From Pseudomonadota bacterium (GTDB taxonomy: Bacteria; Pseudomonadota; Gammaproteobacteria; Enterobacterales; Enterobacteriaceae), in the NCBI GenBank assembly GCA_023454395.1, contig JAEYFY010000447.1, positions 1 through 9,996 of the forward strand: 9,996 nucleotides of DNA, written 5' to 3'. Positions 1 to 6,149 of this stretch are shown piece after piece (within the stretch, counting starts at the first letter, position 1; each line of letters opens with the position of its first letter). Below the pieces are notes generated by a model that saw nothing but the letters and a program-made list of their open reading frames with translations, had not been told where the DNA came from and ran no database searches. Position numbers and translations under genes: made by a program.

Positions 1-61
1 AACGGCAGAAGGGATTGGGTATGCCTTCTGAGGCAGCCGTCCCTAAAAAATGAAGTTTCAT
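1..61 (-). CDS. MBL-fold metallo-hydrolase (PhnP-like), N-terminal fragment
   Basis: Only the first 20 codons lie in the window; the gene runs off the left edge. ATG is at 61-59, with AAGGGGA as ribosome binding site 6 nt upstream (74-68). The peptide starts MKLHFLGTAASEGIPNP and continues F-C-R. This is the opening beta-strand and the G-T-x-x-S-x-G-I-P-x-x-x-C pattern of metallo-beta-lactamase-fold phosphodiesterases related to PhnP (phosphoribosyl cyclic phosphodiesterase). The HxHxDH metal motif would lie beyond the edge, so activity cannot be checked. The gene is divergent from the LacI/solute-binding hybrid, and its promoter overlaps a copy of the operator shared by both genes. It is therefore probably the first gene of an operon under that regulator. 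The family call is fairly safe; the substrate is unknown. Confidence 0.72.
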   Translation of the reverse strand, partial: MKLHFLGTAASEGIPNPFCR

Positions 62-118
62 AAGAAATCCCCTTATCCTATTGTTTTATTATGATTTTAT
101 TAATTATCTGGTGTTGGC

Positions 119-137
119 TATCTATAAGACATAGATA
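119..137. repeat. Perfect 7-bp inverted repeat in the hydrolase leader
   Basis: TATCTAT and ATAGATA are separated by AAGAC. The repeat sits just downstream of the predicted leftward transcription start, so the leader RNA could form a small AT-rich hairpin. Alternatively it is a second protein-binding palindrome next to the LacI-type operator at 140-152. The structure is read directly; its role is unknown. Confidence 0.4.
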
Positions 138-139
138 AA

Positions 140-152
140 TTTGAACGTTCCA
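140..152 (+). promoter_or_regulatory. LacI-type operator O1, on the hydrolase promoter
   Basis: TTTGAACGTTCCA contains the perfect 8-bp palindrome GAACGTTC with a central CG, as is typical of LacI-family operators. The same 13 bases recur in inverted orientation at 322-334. O1 begins right beside the predicted leftward -10 box (158-153) and covers the expected start point near 146, so bound repressor would block initiation of the hydrolase operon. The regulator is inferred to be the product of the gene at 407-2614. Confidence 0.72.
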
Positions 153-181
153 ATAATAAAGTGATGAGAATGGTTTGCCAA
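153..181 (-). promoter_or_regulatory. Sigma-70 promoter for the leftward hydrolase operon
   Basis: On the minus strand TTGGCA (181-176) and TATTAT (158-153) are separated by exactly 17 bp; each hexamer matches consensus at 5 of 6 positions. Transcription should start near 146, inside operator O1. This leaves a leader of about 85 nt before the ATG at 61. It is the best-looking sigma-70 promoter in the window. Confidence 0.6.
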
Positions 182-187
182 TAAATG

Positions 188-207
188 AAGATCAGATCAG
201 TGATCTT
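188..207. promoter_or_regulatory. 20-bp palindrome with three GATC sites, candidate activator site
   Basis: AAGATCA and TGATCTT form a perfect 7-bp inverted repeat around GATCAG. GATC occurs at 190-193, 195-198 and 202-205. The element ends 6 bp upstream of the -35 box of the leftward promoter, with its centre about 51 bp upstream of the predicted start, a usual activator position. The cognate protein is not identified. It is not a good CRP site because TGTGA-N6-TCACA is absent. Confidence 0.4.
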
Positions 208-259
208 ATTCAAATTAAATTTATTATCTTATTGATTATTATTGAAATAAATTTTAATT

Positions 260-278
260 GATATTGATAATCATTTAT
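260..278. promoter_or_regulatory. Fur-box-like sequence
   Basis: GATATTGATAATCATTTAT agrees with the 19-bp Fur consensus GATAATGATAATCATTATC at 15 positions, including an unbroken run of 11. It lies in the middle of the divergent control region, about 27 bp upstream of a TATAAA that may be the -10 box of the regulator gene. Chance matches are not rare in DNA this AT-rich, so iron control is only a possibility. Confidence 0.4.
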
Positions 279-288
279 TTGAGATAAG

Positions 289-310
289 AAACAAACGCTT
301 GTTTTATAAA
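289..310 (+). promoter_or_regulatory. Possible promoter element of the regulator gene with an overlapping palindrome
   Basis: TATAAA at 305-310 is a fair -10 box for the rightward gene. No good -35 box lies at normal spacing: TTGAGA at 279-284 would be 20 bp away. Directly upstream, AAACAA (289-294) and TTGTTT (299-304) form an inverted repeat around ACGC. The central CG resembles a weaker or different LacI-family operator. The start point is uncertain; a -10-like TATGCT at 368-373 is an alternative. Confidence 0.3.
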
Positions 311-321
311 CAAATTAAAAA

Positions 322-334
322 TGGAACGTTCAAA
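322..334 (-). promoter_or_regulatory. LacI-type operator O2, upstream of the regulator gene
   Basis: The minus strand reads TTTGAACGTTCCA, identical over all 13 bases to O1 at 140-152 and inverted relative to it. It lies 72 bp before the regulator's ATG, just downstream of the possible -10 box at 305-310, which suggests autorepression. The two GAACGTTC centres are 181 bp apart, a distance at which one multimeric repressor could bridge both sites by DNA looping. Confidence 0.68.
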
Positions 335-406
335 TTAATTAGCGGTAGTCGGGATAAATAATTCAGGTATGCTAGTAAAAGCAGAAATTGAGATGGAAAA
401 AGGTCA

Positions 407-2614
407 ATGGCAACGATTAAAGATATTGCAAAACTAGCAGGTGTCTCTCATGGAACGGTTTCTAACGTATTGAATAAACGTGGAAATGTAAGTGTTGAGA
501 AAATTGAAGCTGTGTATCAAGCCGCCAAACAAATGGGCTATCAATTAAATACGCAGGCCCAACTGTTAAGAGCTAATAAAAGCCATAAAATTGCGATACT
601 TTTACCTCAATTAGTTTCTGAAAAATATGCTGTTTTCTTTAATTCGTTAAGGCAGTCTATTGCTCACTTCCCTGAGGTTACTTACGATCTGTTTTTAACA
701 GACGATCTTGAAACCACAGAATTAGAGGCATTACAGAAAATTGCTGCGGGTGGCTATAAACAAGTGGTCACCGTTAGTTGCCTCAAAGATGCAAATATCT
801 ATTTTGACACGTTAAAATTATCACCTTCTCAAGTTGCATTTGTTTATCGCCAACCTCTTAATGCTCAACGTTCCTTCACACTCGACTTTGCTCAAGCAGC
901 AGAAGCTATTTGCCAACAGGTTGCAAAAACGACAGGTCAATTAGTGGGTATTTTTATGGGGAGTCGCGATTATTTAAATAATCAAAACTTTGCCAATGAA
1001 TTACAAAATCGACTTTTAGAGAATGCGCCCAATAAAAAACATGTGGTGCTTTGTGCATCCGATGAAGAGAGTTATAAAATTGCGTTTGATTTCTTTTCTC
1101 TAGAGCAAATCCCAGACATATTTATCGCTCAAGATATAGAAAAAGCACGTTATTTAACGCAAGCGAGCTATTTCGGTAGTCATAATGATTGTCCACCTAT
1201 TTTTGCATTGAGCGACAATATTCCACCTGTATTAAAAGGGTTGTATTGCTTTCCAATGAATTATGCTCAACTCGGATTAGAAGTGATGGATGCATTAATG
1301 CAAGCTGAGGATGAGAGTGAAATAACGGAAATTAATGTGACTTGTGTGCGTAATCAAAGTGACCATCTTTATACTTTAACGCCAGCCGTTATCAGTGAGG
1401 ATAAAGCAGATATCAGTCTTAATTTACTGATTTTACCTAGCCCTTCAACGAGTGCATTAAAAAAACTGCTGCCTCATTTTTATCGTCAAACAGGAATTAA
1501 AGTTAATTTAGCGATACATCCTTACGATGAAGTCTATCAAATTTTAAGTCAGTTACATTTACATCCCTATTATGATTTATTGCGTATTGATATGGCCTGT
1601 TTTCCTTGGTTTGCGGAAAGAATATTACAGCCATTAGATAAGATTGGTCATGGGCTAACGGACTTATTAAATAATTTTTCACTGCCTACTCAGCAGAAAT
1701 TTAGCTTAGTGAATAATGTTGCTTATGCCATGCCTTTTGATGCTAGTGCGCAACTTCTGTTTTATCGAAAAGACTTGTTTGAAGATCCTATTTTAAAAAG
1801 AATGTATTACGAAAAAACAGGTAATGAATTAGCCGTACCGACAACATTTGAAGAATACGATAATGTGACGCAGTTCTTTACTGAACAATATGAAGAAGGG
1901 CAATTAAGCCGCCCAATGGGCGCTTCAACAACATTGGGCAGTGCAGGGCTGATTGCAACAGAGTATCTATTACGTTATTACGCCAAAGGTGGGTGTTTAA
2001 TCGGAAGTCATAATATTCCTAGATTAGAAATGCCTTTAGCAGGTGAAATATTAGAAGAATATTTAAAACAGTTGTCGATCACTGAGAATATTCATAATAA
2101 GTGGTGGAGTGAGTCGGTTAGGCTATTTGAGCAAGGGCATCTTGCTATGCTGATCGCTTATATGAATTTATTTAATGATGTCGCTCATAGCAATATTTTA
2201 CCTAAAACGGGTTTTGCACCGGTTCCCGGAAGTATTCCACAATTAGGCGGTGGTGTATTAGGCGTTTCGCGATATAGCCAAAAAGCACAATATGCAGAGC
2301 AATTTTATCGCTGGCTTTATTCCCCAATGGTAATGGATCACCTTATTTTATTAGGTGGGAACAGTAATCACCAAAATTTCAGCCATAATCAAGAAATTAG
2401 CCATCGTTACCCATGGATGACATTGGCTTATCAAGAAATTAATAAGGGAATACGCGAATCTTCGGTACCTAATGGTAAGTTATTTAATTTACGCCAAGCC
2501 GAAATTATTATCGGACAAGGGATCACTAATGTTGTTAATAATATTATGACGATAGATGAGACTATCGAATATATAAATCAGCGTTTGTTGATAGATACTC
2601 AAGGTGAGCGGTAG
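407..2614 (+). CDS. LacI-family repressor fused to an ABC-type solute-binding domain
   Basis: This 735-residue cytoplasmic hybrid regulator has three parts. Residues 1-56 are a LacI-type DNA-binding domain (TIKDIAKLAGVSHGTVSNVLN, then GYQLN and the hinge-helix LLRANKS). Residues about 59-325 are a LacI-type periplasmic-binding-like domain. Residues about 335-735 resemble a family 1 extracellular solute-binding protein (DLLRIDMACFPWFAERILQPLD, then GFAPVPGSIPQLGGGVLGVSRYS). Ordinary LacI repressors are about 330-350 residues, so the C-terminal half is a complete extra module. No signal peptide or membrane segment is present. The start fits GGAAAAAGG just upstream and the standard LacI N-terminus. 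The gene diverges from the hydrolase gene, and matching operators suggest it controls both. The ligand is unknown; a sugar or phosphorylated compound is a guess from the families. No key part looks broken. Confidence 0.85.
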   Translation: MATIKDIAKLAGVSHGTVSNVLNKRGNVSVEKIEAVYQAAKQMGYQLNTQAQLLRANKSHKIAILLPQLVSEKYAVFFNSLRQSIAHFPEVTYDLFLTDDLETTELEALQKIAAGGYKQVVTVSCLKDANIYFDTLKLSPSQVAFVYRQPLNAQRSFTLDFAQAAEAICQQVAKTTGQLVGIFMGSRDYLNNQNFANELQNRLLENAPNKKHVVLCASDEESYKIAFDFFSLEQIPDIFIAQDIEKARYLTQASYFGSHNDCPPIFALSDNIPPVLKGLYCFPMNYAQLGLEVMDALMQAEDESEITEINVTCVRNQSDHLYTLTPAVISEDKADISLNLLILPSPSTSALKKLLPHFYRQTGIKVNLAIHPYDEVYQILSQLHLHPYYDLLRIDMACFPWFAERILQPLDKIGHGLTDLLNNFSLPTQQKFSLVNNVAYAMPFDASAQLLFYRKDLFEDPILKRMYYEKTGNELAVPTTFEEYDNVTQFFTEQYEEGQLSRPMGASTTLGSAGLIATEYLLRYYAKGGCLIGSHNIPRLEMPLAGEILEEYLKQLSITENIHNKWWSESVRLFEQGHLAMLIAYMNLFNDVAHSNILPKTGFAPVPGSIPQLGGGVLGVSRYSQKAQYAEQFYRWLYSPMVMDHLILLGGNSNHQNFSHNQEISHRYPWMTLAYQEINKGIRESSVPNGKLFNLRQAEIIIGQGITNVVNNIMTIDETIEYINQRLLIDTQGER

Positions 2615-2630
2615 ATTTTATTGATCACTA

Positions 2631-2661
2631 TAAAAATAGCAGGGGATGATGAAATCCCCTG
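2631..2661 (-). terminator. Rho-independent terminator of norVW-ytfE
   Basis: ATCCCCTG (2654-2661) pairs perfectly with CAGGGGAT (2640-2647) around a 6-nt loop. Read leftward, the stem is followed by CTATTTTTATAG, a U-rich tail. It begins 11 bp past the ytfE stop. Rightward the stem is followed by TGTGTG, so it is a poor terminator for the convergent LacI-type gene. Confidence 0.78.
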
Positions 2662-2672
2662 TGTGTGAACTA

Positions 2673-3335
2673 TTACTCGCCCGCTAATGCTCTTGGAAAT
2701 AATAAGTTGTTTTCTAAGCTAATATGATTCATTAAGTCATCAATAAACTCATTAATACCATTATAAAGCACTCGCCATGTTGTACAGGCTTCAGGTGGTG
2801 GTGTAACGTTTTTGGTAATAAACTTAATTACTTCAACAATTTCTCCTGCATCATCATGTTCGTGTTCCATAACACTAATGGGGGCACTGGCTTGGTTTCC
2901 TAATCCATTTTTTATCATAGGAAAGAGAATGCGTTCTTCTTTCATCATATGGCTTGTCAGTTCATCTAATAATAGTGTTAATTGACGAGCTAGTCCTTTT
3001 GGAACAGTCGGTTTTGCTTCATGAACCCGCTCTACTTTTTCCGCTTGTAGAATAAGCTCTGGTAATTGCGCTCTGTGCTTGTCATGATAACGAACAATAA
3101 TAAAATCAATAATTTCACTTAATGGTGCTTGTCGCCAATCTTTTTCTAAAGGTTGTTCTGAAAGAGCGATAAGTTTATTTTCAATTTCATCAATATTGAG
3201 TCCTGCTTTTTCTGCAGATTTACTTAATGTTCTTTTCCCTCCACAGCAAAAGTCGAGGTTATATTGACGAAATATGGCACTGGCACCTGAAATAGATAAA
3301 GCCAGTTGGCCGAGAGGTTTATCACGTAAATTCAT
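2673..3335 (-). CDS. ytfE: Iron-sulfur cluster repair di-iron protein YtfE (RIC)
   Basis: YtfE is a cytoplasmic di-iron protein that helps restore iron-sulfur clusters damaged by nitric oxide or oxidants. The 220-residue length equals E. coli YtfE and the sequence aligns along its whole length. The N-terminal ScdA-like part has the Cys30-Cys31 pair (DFCCGGK). The hemerythrin-like part keeps the iron ligands at the E. coli positions: His84, His129, Glu133, His160, His204 and Glu208. The conserved C-terminus [15 protein letters not shown] is intact. The ATG has only a weak ribosome site (GAG at 3346-3344). The gene follows norW after 25 bp with no terminator or evident promoter between them, so it is probably the third gene of the NorR-controlled operon. 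In E. coli ytfE stands alone under NsrR; I see no NsrR site here. Confidence 0.95.
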   Translation of the reverse strand: MNLRDKPLGQLALSISGASAIFRQYNLDFCCGGKRTLSKSAEKAGLNIDEIENKLIALSEQPLEKDWRQAPLSEIIDFIIVRYHDKHRAQLPELILQAEKVERVHEAKPTVPKGLARQLTLLLDELTSHMMKEERILFPMIKNGLGNQASAPISVMEHEHDDAGEIVEVIKFITKNVTPPPEACTTWRVLYNGINEFIDDLMNHISLENNLLFPRALAGE

Positions 3336-3360
3336 ATCAGCATCTCGTATGTTATTTAAA

Positions 3361-4515
3361 TTAAGCGGACAGCGCTCGCAATAATGTAAAAGCTTCTTTT
3401 ACCTGCTCTTCTGTTACCACAAAGGCACGTAATACGTCATTTTGATCAAAGCCTTTAGCGATAACACCCGATTGTGTTGTGTTAATATTCCACGTTAAGT
3501 CATTACGTGCGGTTTCACCGGCAAGATGTAGAGGCATTAACGGCGTTTTCACCCGAATAATCATTGGCGGTAAATTAAGAGGTGCATTATTTTCACCTAC
3601 AAGTGATTTTGCTAAATGCATCGCACTTAATTGGATGGGTTGTAAAAAAGGTAATAAATTTCCCTTTATTTGTGCACAATCACCTAAGGCATAAATATCT
3701 TTGTCACTACTTTGTAGATATTCATTCACAATAATCCCACGGTCAGTATGTAAACCTGCCAAATGAGCAAGTGCTATATTCGGCGCAAGCCCTGTTGCGG
3801 CAATAACACAATCAACGGTTAATTGATGATGCTGATTAAATGTCGCTAAAATTCCGTTATCTGTTTGTGTTAATGACTGTAACGGTGATTTGAGCATTAA
3901 TCGAACACCAATTTCAGTGAGGCTCGATTGTAAGCGACCACTGAGATCGGAGGGGATCAGGGAAGATAATAATTGCCCTGAAATATCGGCAAGGATCACC
4001 TCTTTGCCTGCCCGACTAAAATCCATGGCTAATTCAGTGCCAATTAATCCTGCACCTAAAATTAATATACGTTTAGCTTGATGAATTTGTGCCTGATAAG
4101 TTCGATACTCTTGTTGGCTATTAAGCGTAAACATTAACTCATGACCTGAAATAGCAGGGCAATAAGTTTTAGCTCCTGTCGCTAATATCAATTTATCGTA
4201 ATACCATTGCTCACCTTGGGCGCTCTGAATACGTTTTTCATCCGTATTAATATCAATAATTTGCGTATAAGGATAAATCGCTAATTGATACTGTTGTGCA
4301 AAGTCTTTCGCTGTTTGTTTTGTTAAATCATCTGCAGTTTGAGCCTGACTAATAACATGGCTTAAATCTGGCTTGTTATATTCATCAATGCTGTCTGAAG
4401 CAATGAGAGTAATGGGAATATCGGTATTAAATTTGCGAATATTTTTGACTAATTGGCGCGCGGCAAAGCCCGCACCAATAATCACAATCCCATTATTGAG
4501 AAGGTCTGTACTCAT
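3361..4515 (-). CDS. norW: NorW, NADH:flavorubredoxin reductase
   Basis: NorW is an FAD enzyme that takes electrons from NADH and passes them to the rubredoxin domain of NorV for nitric-oxide reduction in the cytoplasm. The 384 residues (E. coli 377) match NorW from end to end. The FAD-binding GAGFAA is at 14-19, LATGA at 111-115, the NADH-binding GAGLIG at 154-159, and the second FAD motif ALGDC at 276-280. The NorW-like stretches [13 protein letters not shown] and [12 protein letters not shown] are present. The start is firm: ATG overlaps the norV stop as ATGA (4515-4512), with GGAGG at 4524-4520 inside norV. The overlap indicates translational coupling with norV. A general rubredoxin reductase is the only real alternative, and the context argues against it. 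Confidence 0.95.
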   Translation of the reverse strand: MSTDLLNNGIVIIGAGFAARQLVKNIRKFNTDIPITLIASDSIDEYNKPDLSHVISQAQTADDLTKQTAKDFAQQYQLAIYPYTQIIDINTDEKRIQSAQGEQWYYDKLILATGAKTYCPAISGHELMFTLNSQQEYRTYQAQIHQAKRILILGAGLIGTELAMDFSRAGKEVILADISGQLLSSLIPSDLSGRLQSSLTEIGVRLMLKSPLQSLTQTDNGILATFNQHHQLTVDCVIAATGLAPNIALAHLAGLHTDRGIIVNEYLQSSDKDIYALGDCAQIKGNLLPFLQPIQLSAMHLAKSLVGENNAPLNLPPMIIRVKTPLMPLHLAGETARNDLTWNINTTQSGVIAKGFDQNDVLRAFVVTEEQVKEAFTLLRALSA

Positions 4516-5960
4516 TTTGCCTCCTTTGCCAGCGCATCAAAGACATCTTTTCCTAATGAGCACTCAGGGCATAAGAAGCTATCAGGAACTTCGCTCCATG
4601 GCGTATTAGGTTGAACGTTTTGCATAGGTTCGCCTATTGCCGGATCGTAAATCCATTGGCACACGCTGCATTGCATACATGGACCTAAATCTACCGCTTC
4701 AATATTTGTGGCAACTTCAGGTTGTGATGAGGTTGTGCAACAAGATTGAGTTGAAGGAAGAGGCGCTAAAGCCCATTGACGTGCAATTTCACGACCATAT
4801 TCACGACAAATCTCTTGTGCTTGCATATCTGGACGCCATTTGGTTTTTAGCGCCAGTGCGGTTTCAAATCCGGCATCCATCAAGCGAGTTTGAATGCGAT
4901 CAACAGCGCCACCATTCCAGCCATAACTCCCGAAAGCAGCCGCTTTTTTATTACGAAAACGTAAACCAGTCATCTCTTCAAGCATCGCTGCAATTTTTGG
5001 CATCATCACATTATTCATTGTCGATGAACCGACTAACACACCCTTAGAACGAAAAGCACTAGTGATAATGTCATTTTTATCACTTTTGGCGACGTTGTAG
5101 CTTTTTACAAACACGTTCGGATCAATTTCGTTGATACCTTGTGCAATCGCATCTGCCATCATTCGTGTATTGTTTGACATGGTGTCATAGAAAATAGTGA
5201 TGCGATCTTCTTGATAGTCTGCTGCCCATTTTAAATATAATTCAACGATTTGCGTTGGATTATCACGCCATACCACACCGTGAGAAGTAGCAATCATATC
5301 AACAGGTAAGTTAAAGCCTAAAATTTCATTAATTTTGGGTGTTACAAGGCGACTAAATGGCGTCAAAATATTGGCGTAATAGCGTTGGCATTGCTCAAAT
5401 AATTCTGTTTGGTCAACTTCATCGTTAAATAAACGTTCATCACAATAGTGCTGACCAAAGGCATCGTTACTAAATAAAATCGCATCACCCGTTAAATAAG
5501 TCATCATGCTGTCAGGCCAATGTAACATTGGCGTTTCAACAAAAATGAGTTGTTTGCCATTACCAATATCTAGGCTATCGCCTGTTTTAACGATATTAAA
5601 ATTCCATTCAGGATGATGGTGATGACCATTGATTGAATCAATGGCATTTGCTGTGCAGTAAATTGGGGTATTAGGAATAAAAGACATCAGCTCAGTGAGT
5701 GCGCCAGCGTGATCTTCTTCTGCATGATTAATAATAATGTAATCAATCTCTTCCAGAGCAATTTGTGTGCGCAAATTTTGCACAAATTCACGGCTAAATT
5801 TATGATCAACCGTATCAATAAGCACATTTTTTTCTTCACGTATTAGGTAACTGTTGTAGCTACTGCCTAATAATGTTTTGTATTCAGTGCCATGAAAATC
5901 ACGAACTTCCCAGTCACGTTGTCCAACCCAATTAACATTGTTTTTAACATGAATAGCCAT
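4512..5960 (-). CDS. norV: NorV, anaerobic nitric oxide reductase flavorubredoxin
   Basis: NorV reduces two NO to N2O at a di-iron site in the cytoplasm under low oxygen. The 482 residues (E. coli 479) have the full three-part layout. The metallo-beta-lactamase-like domain keeps all di-iron ligands: His79, Glu81, Asp83, His84, His147, Asp166 and His227. A flavodoxin domain follows from about 254, with the FMN phosphate loop TMSNNT at 260-265. The C-terminal rubredoxin has CSVC (431-434) and CPEC (464-467) for one iron. An AAGGA ribosome site lies 10 nt before the ATG. The gene is first in the norV-norW-ytfE unit, behind a sigma-54-type promoter with NorR sites. One oddity is three extra cysteines in or near the linker: Cys407, Cys408 and Cys428. 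As I recall the E. coli sequence, its linker has none and position 428 is Arg. Confidence 0.96.
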   Translation of the reverse strand: MAIHVKNNVNWVGQRDWEVRDFHGTEYKTLLGSSYNSYLIREEKNVLIDTVDHKFSREFVQNLRTQIALEEIDYIIINHAEEDHAGALTELMSFIPNTPIYCTANAIDSINGHHHHPEWNFNIVKTGDSLDIGNGKQLIFVETPMLHWPDSMMTYLTGDAILFSNDAFGQHYCDERLFNDEVDQTELFEQCQRYYANILTPFSRLVTPKINEILGFNLPVDMIATSHGVVWRDNPTQIVELYLKWAADYQEDRITIFYDTMSNNTRMMADAIAQGINEIDPNVFVKSYNVAKSDKNDIITSAFRSKGVLVGSSTMNNVMMPKIAAMLEEMTGLRFRNKKAAAFGSYGWNGGAVDRIQTRLMDAGFETALALKTKWRPDMQAQEICREYGREIARQWALAPLPSTQSCCTTSSQPEVATNIEAVDLGPCMQCSVCQWIYDPAIGEPMQNVQPNTPWSEVPDSFLCPECSLGKDVFDALAKEAK

Positions 5961-6010
5961 TTTGTATTGTTCCTTCTCATTAATCTTTTCATAGGGATAT
6001 GTATTGATAT

Positions 6011-6027
6011 AATCAAAAAGCGTGCCA
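6011..6027 (-). promoter_or_regulatory. Sigma-54 (-24/-12) promoter for norVW-ytfE
   Basis: The minus strand reads TGGCACGCTTTTTGATT from 6027 to 6011. The -24 half (TGGCACG) is perfect and the TTG of the -12 half is at the right spacing. The usually near-invariant GC at -12 is GA here. Transcription would start near 6001, giving a leader of about 40 nt before norV. The three NorR sites are centred roughly 85-129 bp upstream of that point, as expected for an enhancer. I found no clear IHF site in the T-rich stretch between them. Confidence 0.75.
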
Positions 6028-6080
6028 GTTTTTATCTTATTGTTTTTAAATGATTTTTATTTTGTAGTGATTTTAATGTT

Positions 6081-6091
6081 GTCAATATGAC
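6081..6091. promoter_or_regulatory. NorR enhancer site 1
   Basis: GTCAATATGAC matches the NorR core GTCA-N3-TGAC perfectly. It is the site nearest the norV promoter. Its centre is 23 bp from that of site 2, about two helical turns. Confidence 0.85.
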
Positions 6092-6103
6092 TATCTTTAT
6101 CAT

Positions 6104-6114
6104 GTCAAAATGAC
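6104..6114. promoter_or_regulatory. NorR enhancer site 2
   Basis: GTCAAAATGAC is a perfect GTCA-N3-TGAC core. It is the middle of three sites and abuts the possible norR -10 box CATAAT at 6115-6120, so NorR bound here could also limit its own transcription. Confidence 0.85.
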
Positions 6115-6120
6115 CATAAT
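6115..6120 (+). promoter_or_regulatory. Possible -10 box of norR
   Basis: CATAAT matches TATAAT at 5 of 6 positions and lies about 30 bp before the norR ATG, between NorR sites 2 and 3. No convincing -35 hexamer is found 16-18 bp upstream, so this is tentative. If it is correct, NorR would repress its own gene, as reported for E. coli. Confidence 0.3.
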
Positions 6121-6124
6121 AACA

Positions 6125-6135
6125 GTCATAATGAC
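6125..6135. promoter_or_regulatory. NorR enhancer site 3
   Basis: GTCATAATGAC is a perfect GTCA-N3-TGAC core, 21 bp centre to centre from site 2. It ends 14 bp before the norR start codon and just before its ribosome binding site (GAGG, 6139-6142), a position suited to autorepression. Confidence 0.85.
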
Positions 6136-6149
6136 TATGAGGTGTTTTT

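Noticed and set aside
448..463. TGGAACGGTTTC near the start of the LacI-type gene, resembling an operator
   Set aside because: The bases encode the conserved HGTVS of the DNA-binding helix and the palindrome is broken by the extra G.
2640..2661. Hairpin considered as terminator for the rightward LacI-type gene as well
   Set aside because: Read rightward the stem is followed by TGTGTGAAC with no T-run, so only the leftward assignment is supported.
3479..3694. Open frame of 71 codons on the plus strand opposite norW
   Set aside because: It is antisense to well-conserved norW codons and lacks a recognisable domain. The same holds for frames at 3890-4081 and 4373-4609.
4611..4620. GAACGTT match inside norV, resembling the LacI-type operator
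   Set aside because: It lacks the second half of the palindrome and simply encodes NorV residues around NVQP, far from any promoter.
4637..5047. Open frame of 136 codons on the plus strand opposite norV
   Set aside because: It lies wholly inside the rubredoxin and flavodoxin coding region of norV, whose residues are firmly identified. It has no family resemblance or supporting control signals.
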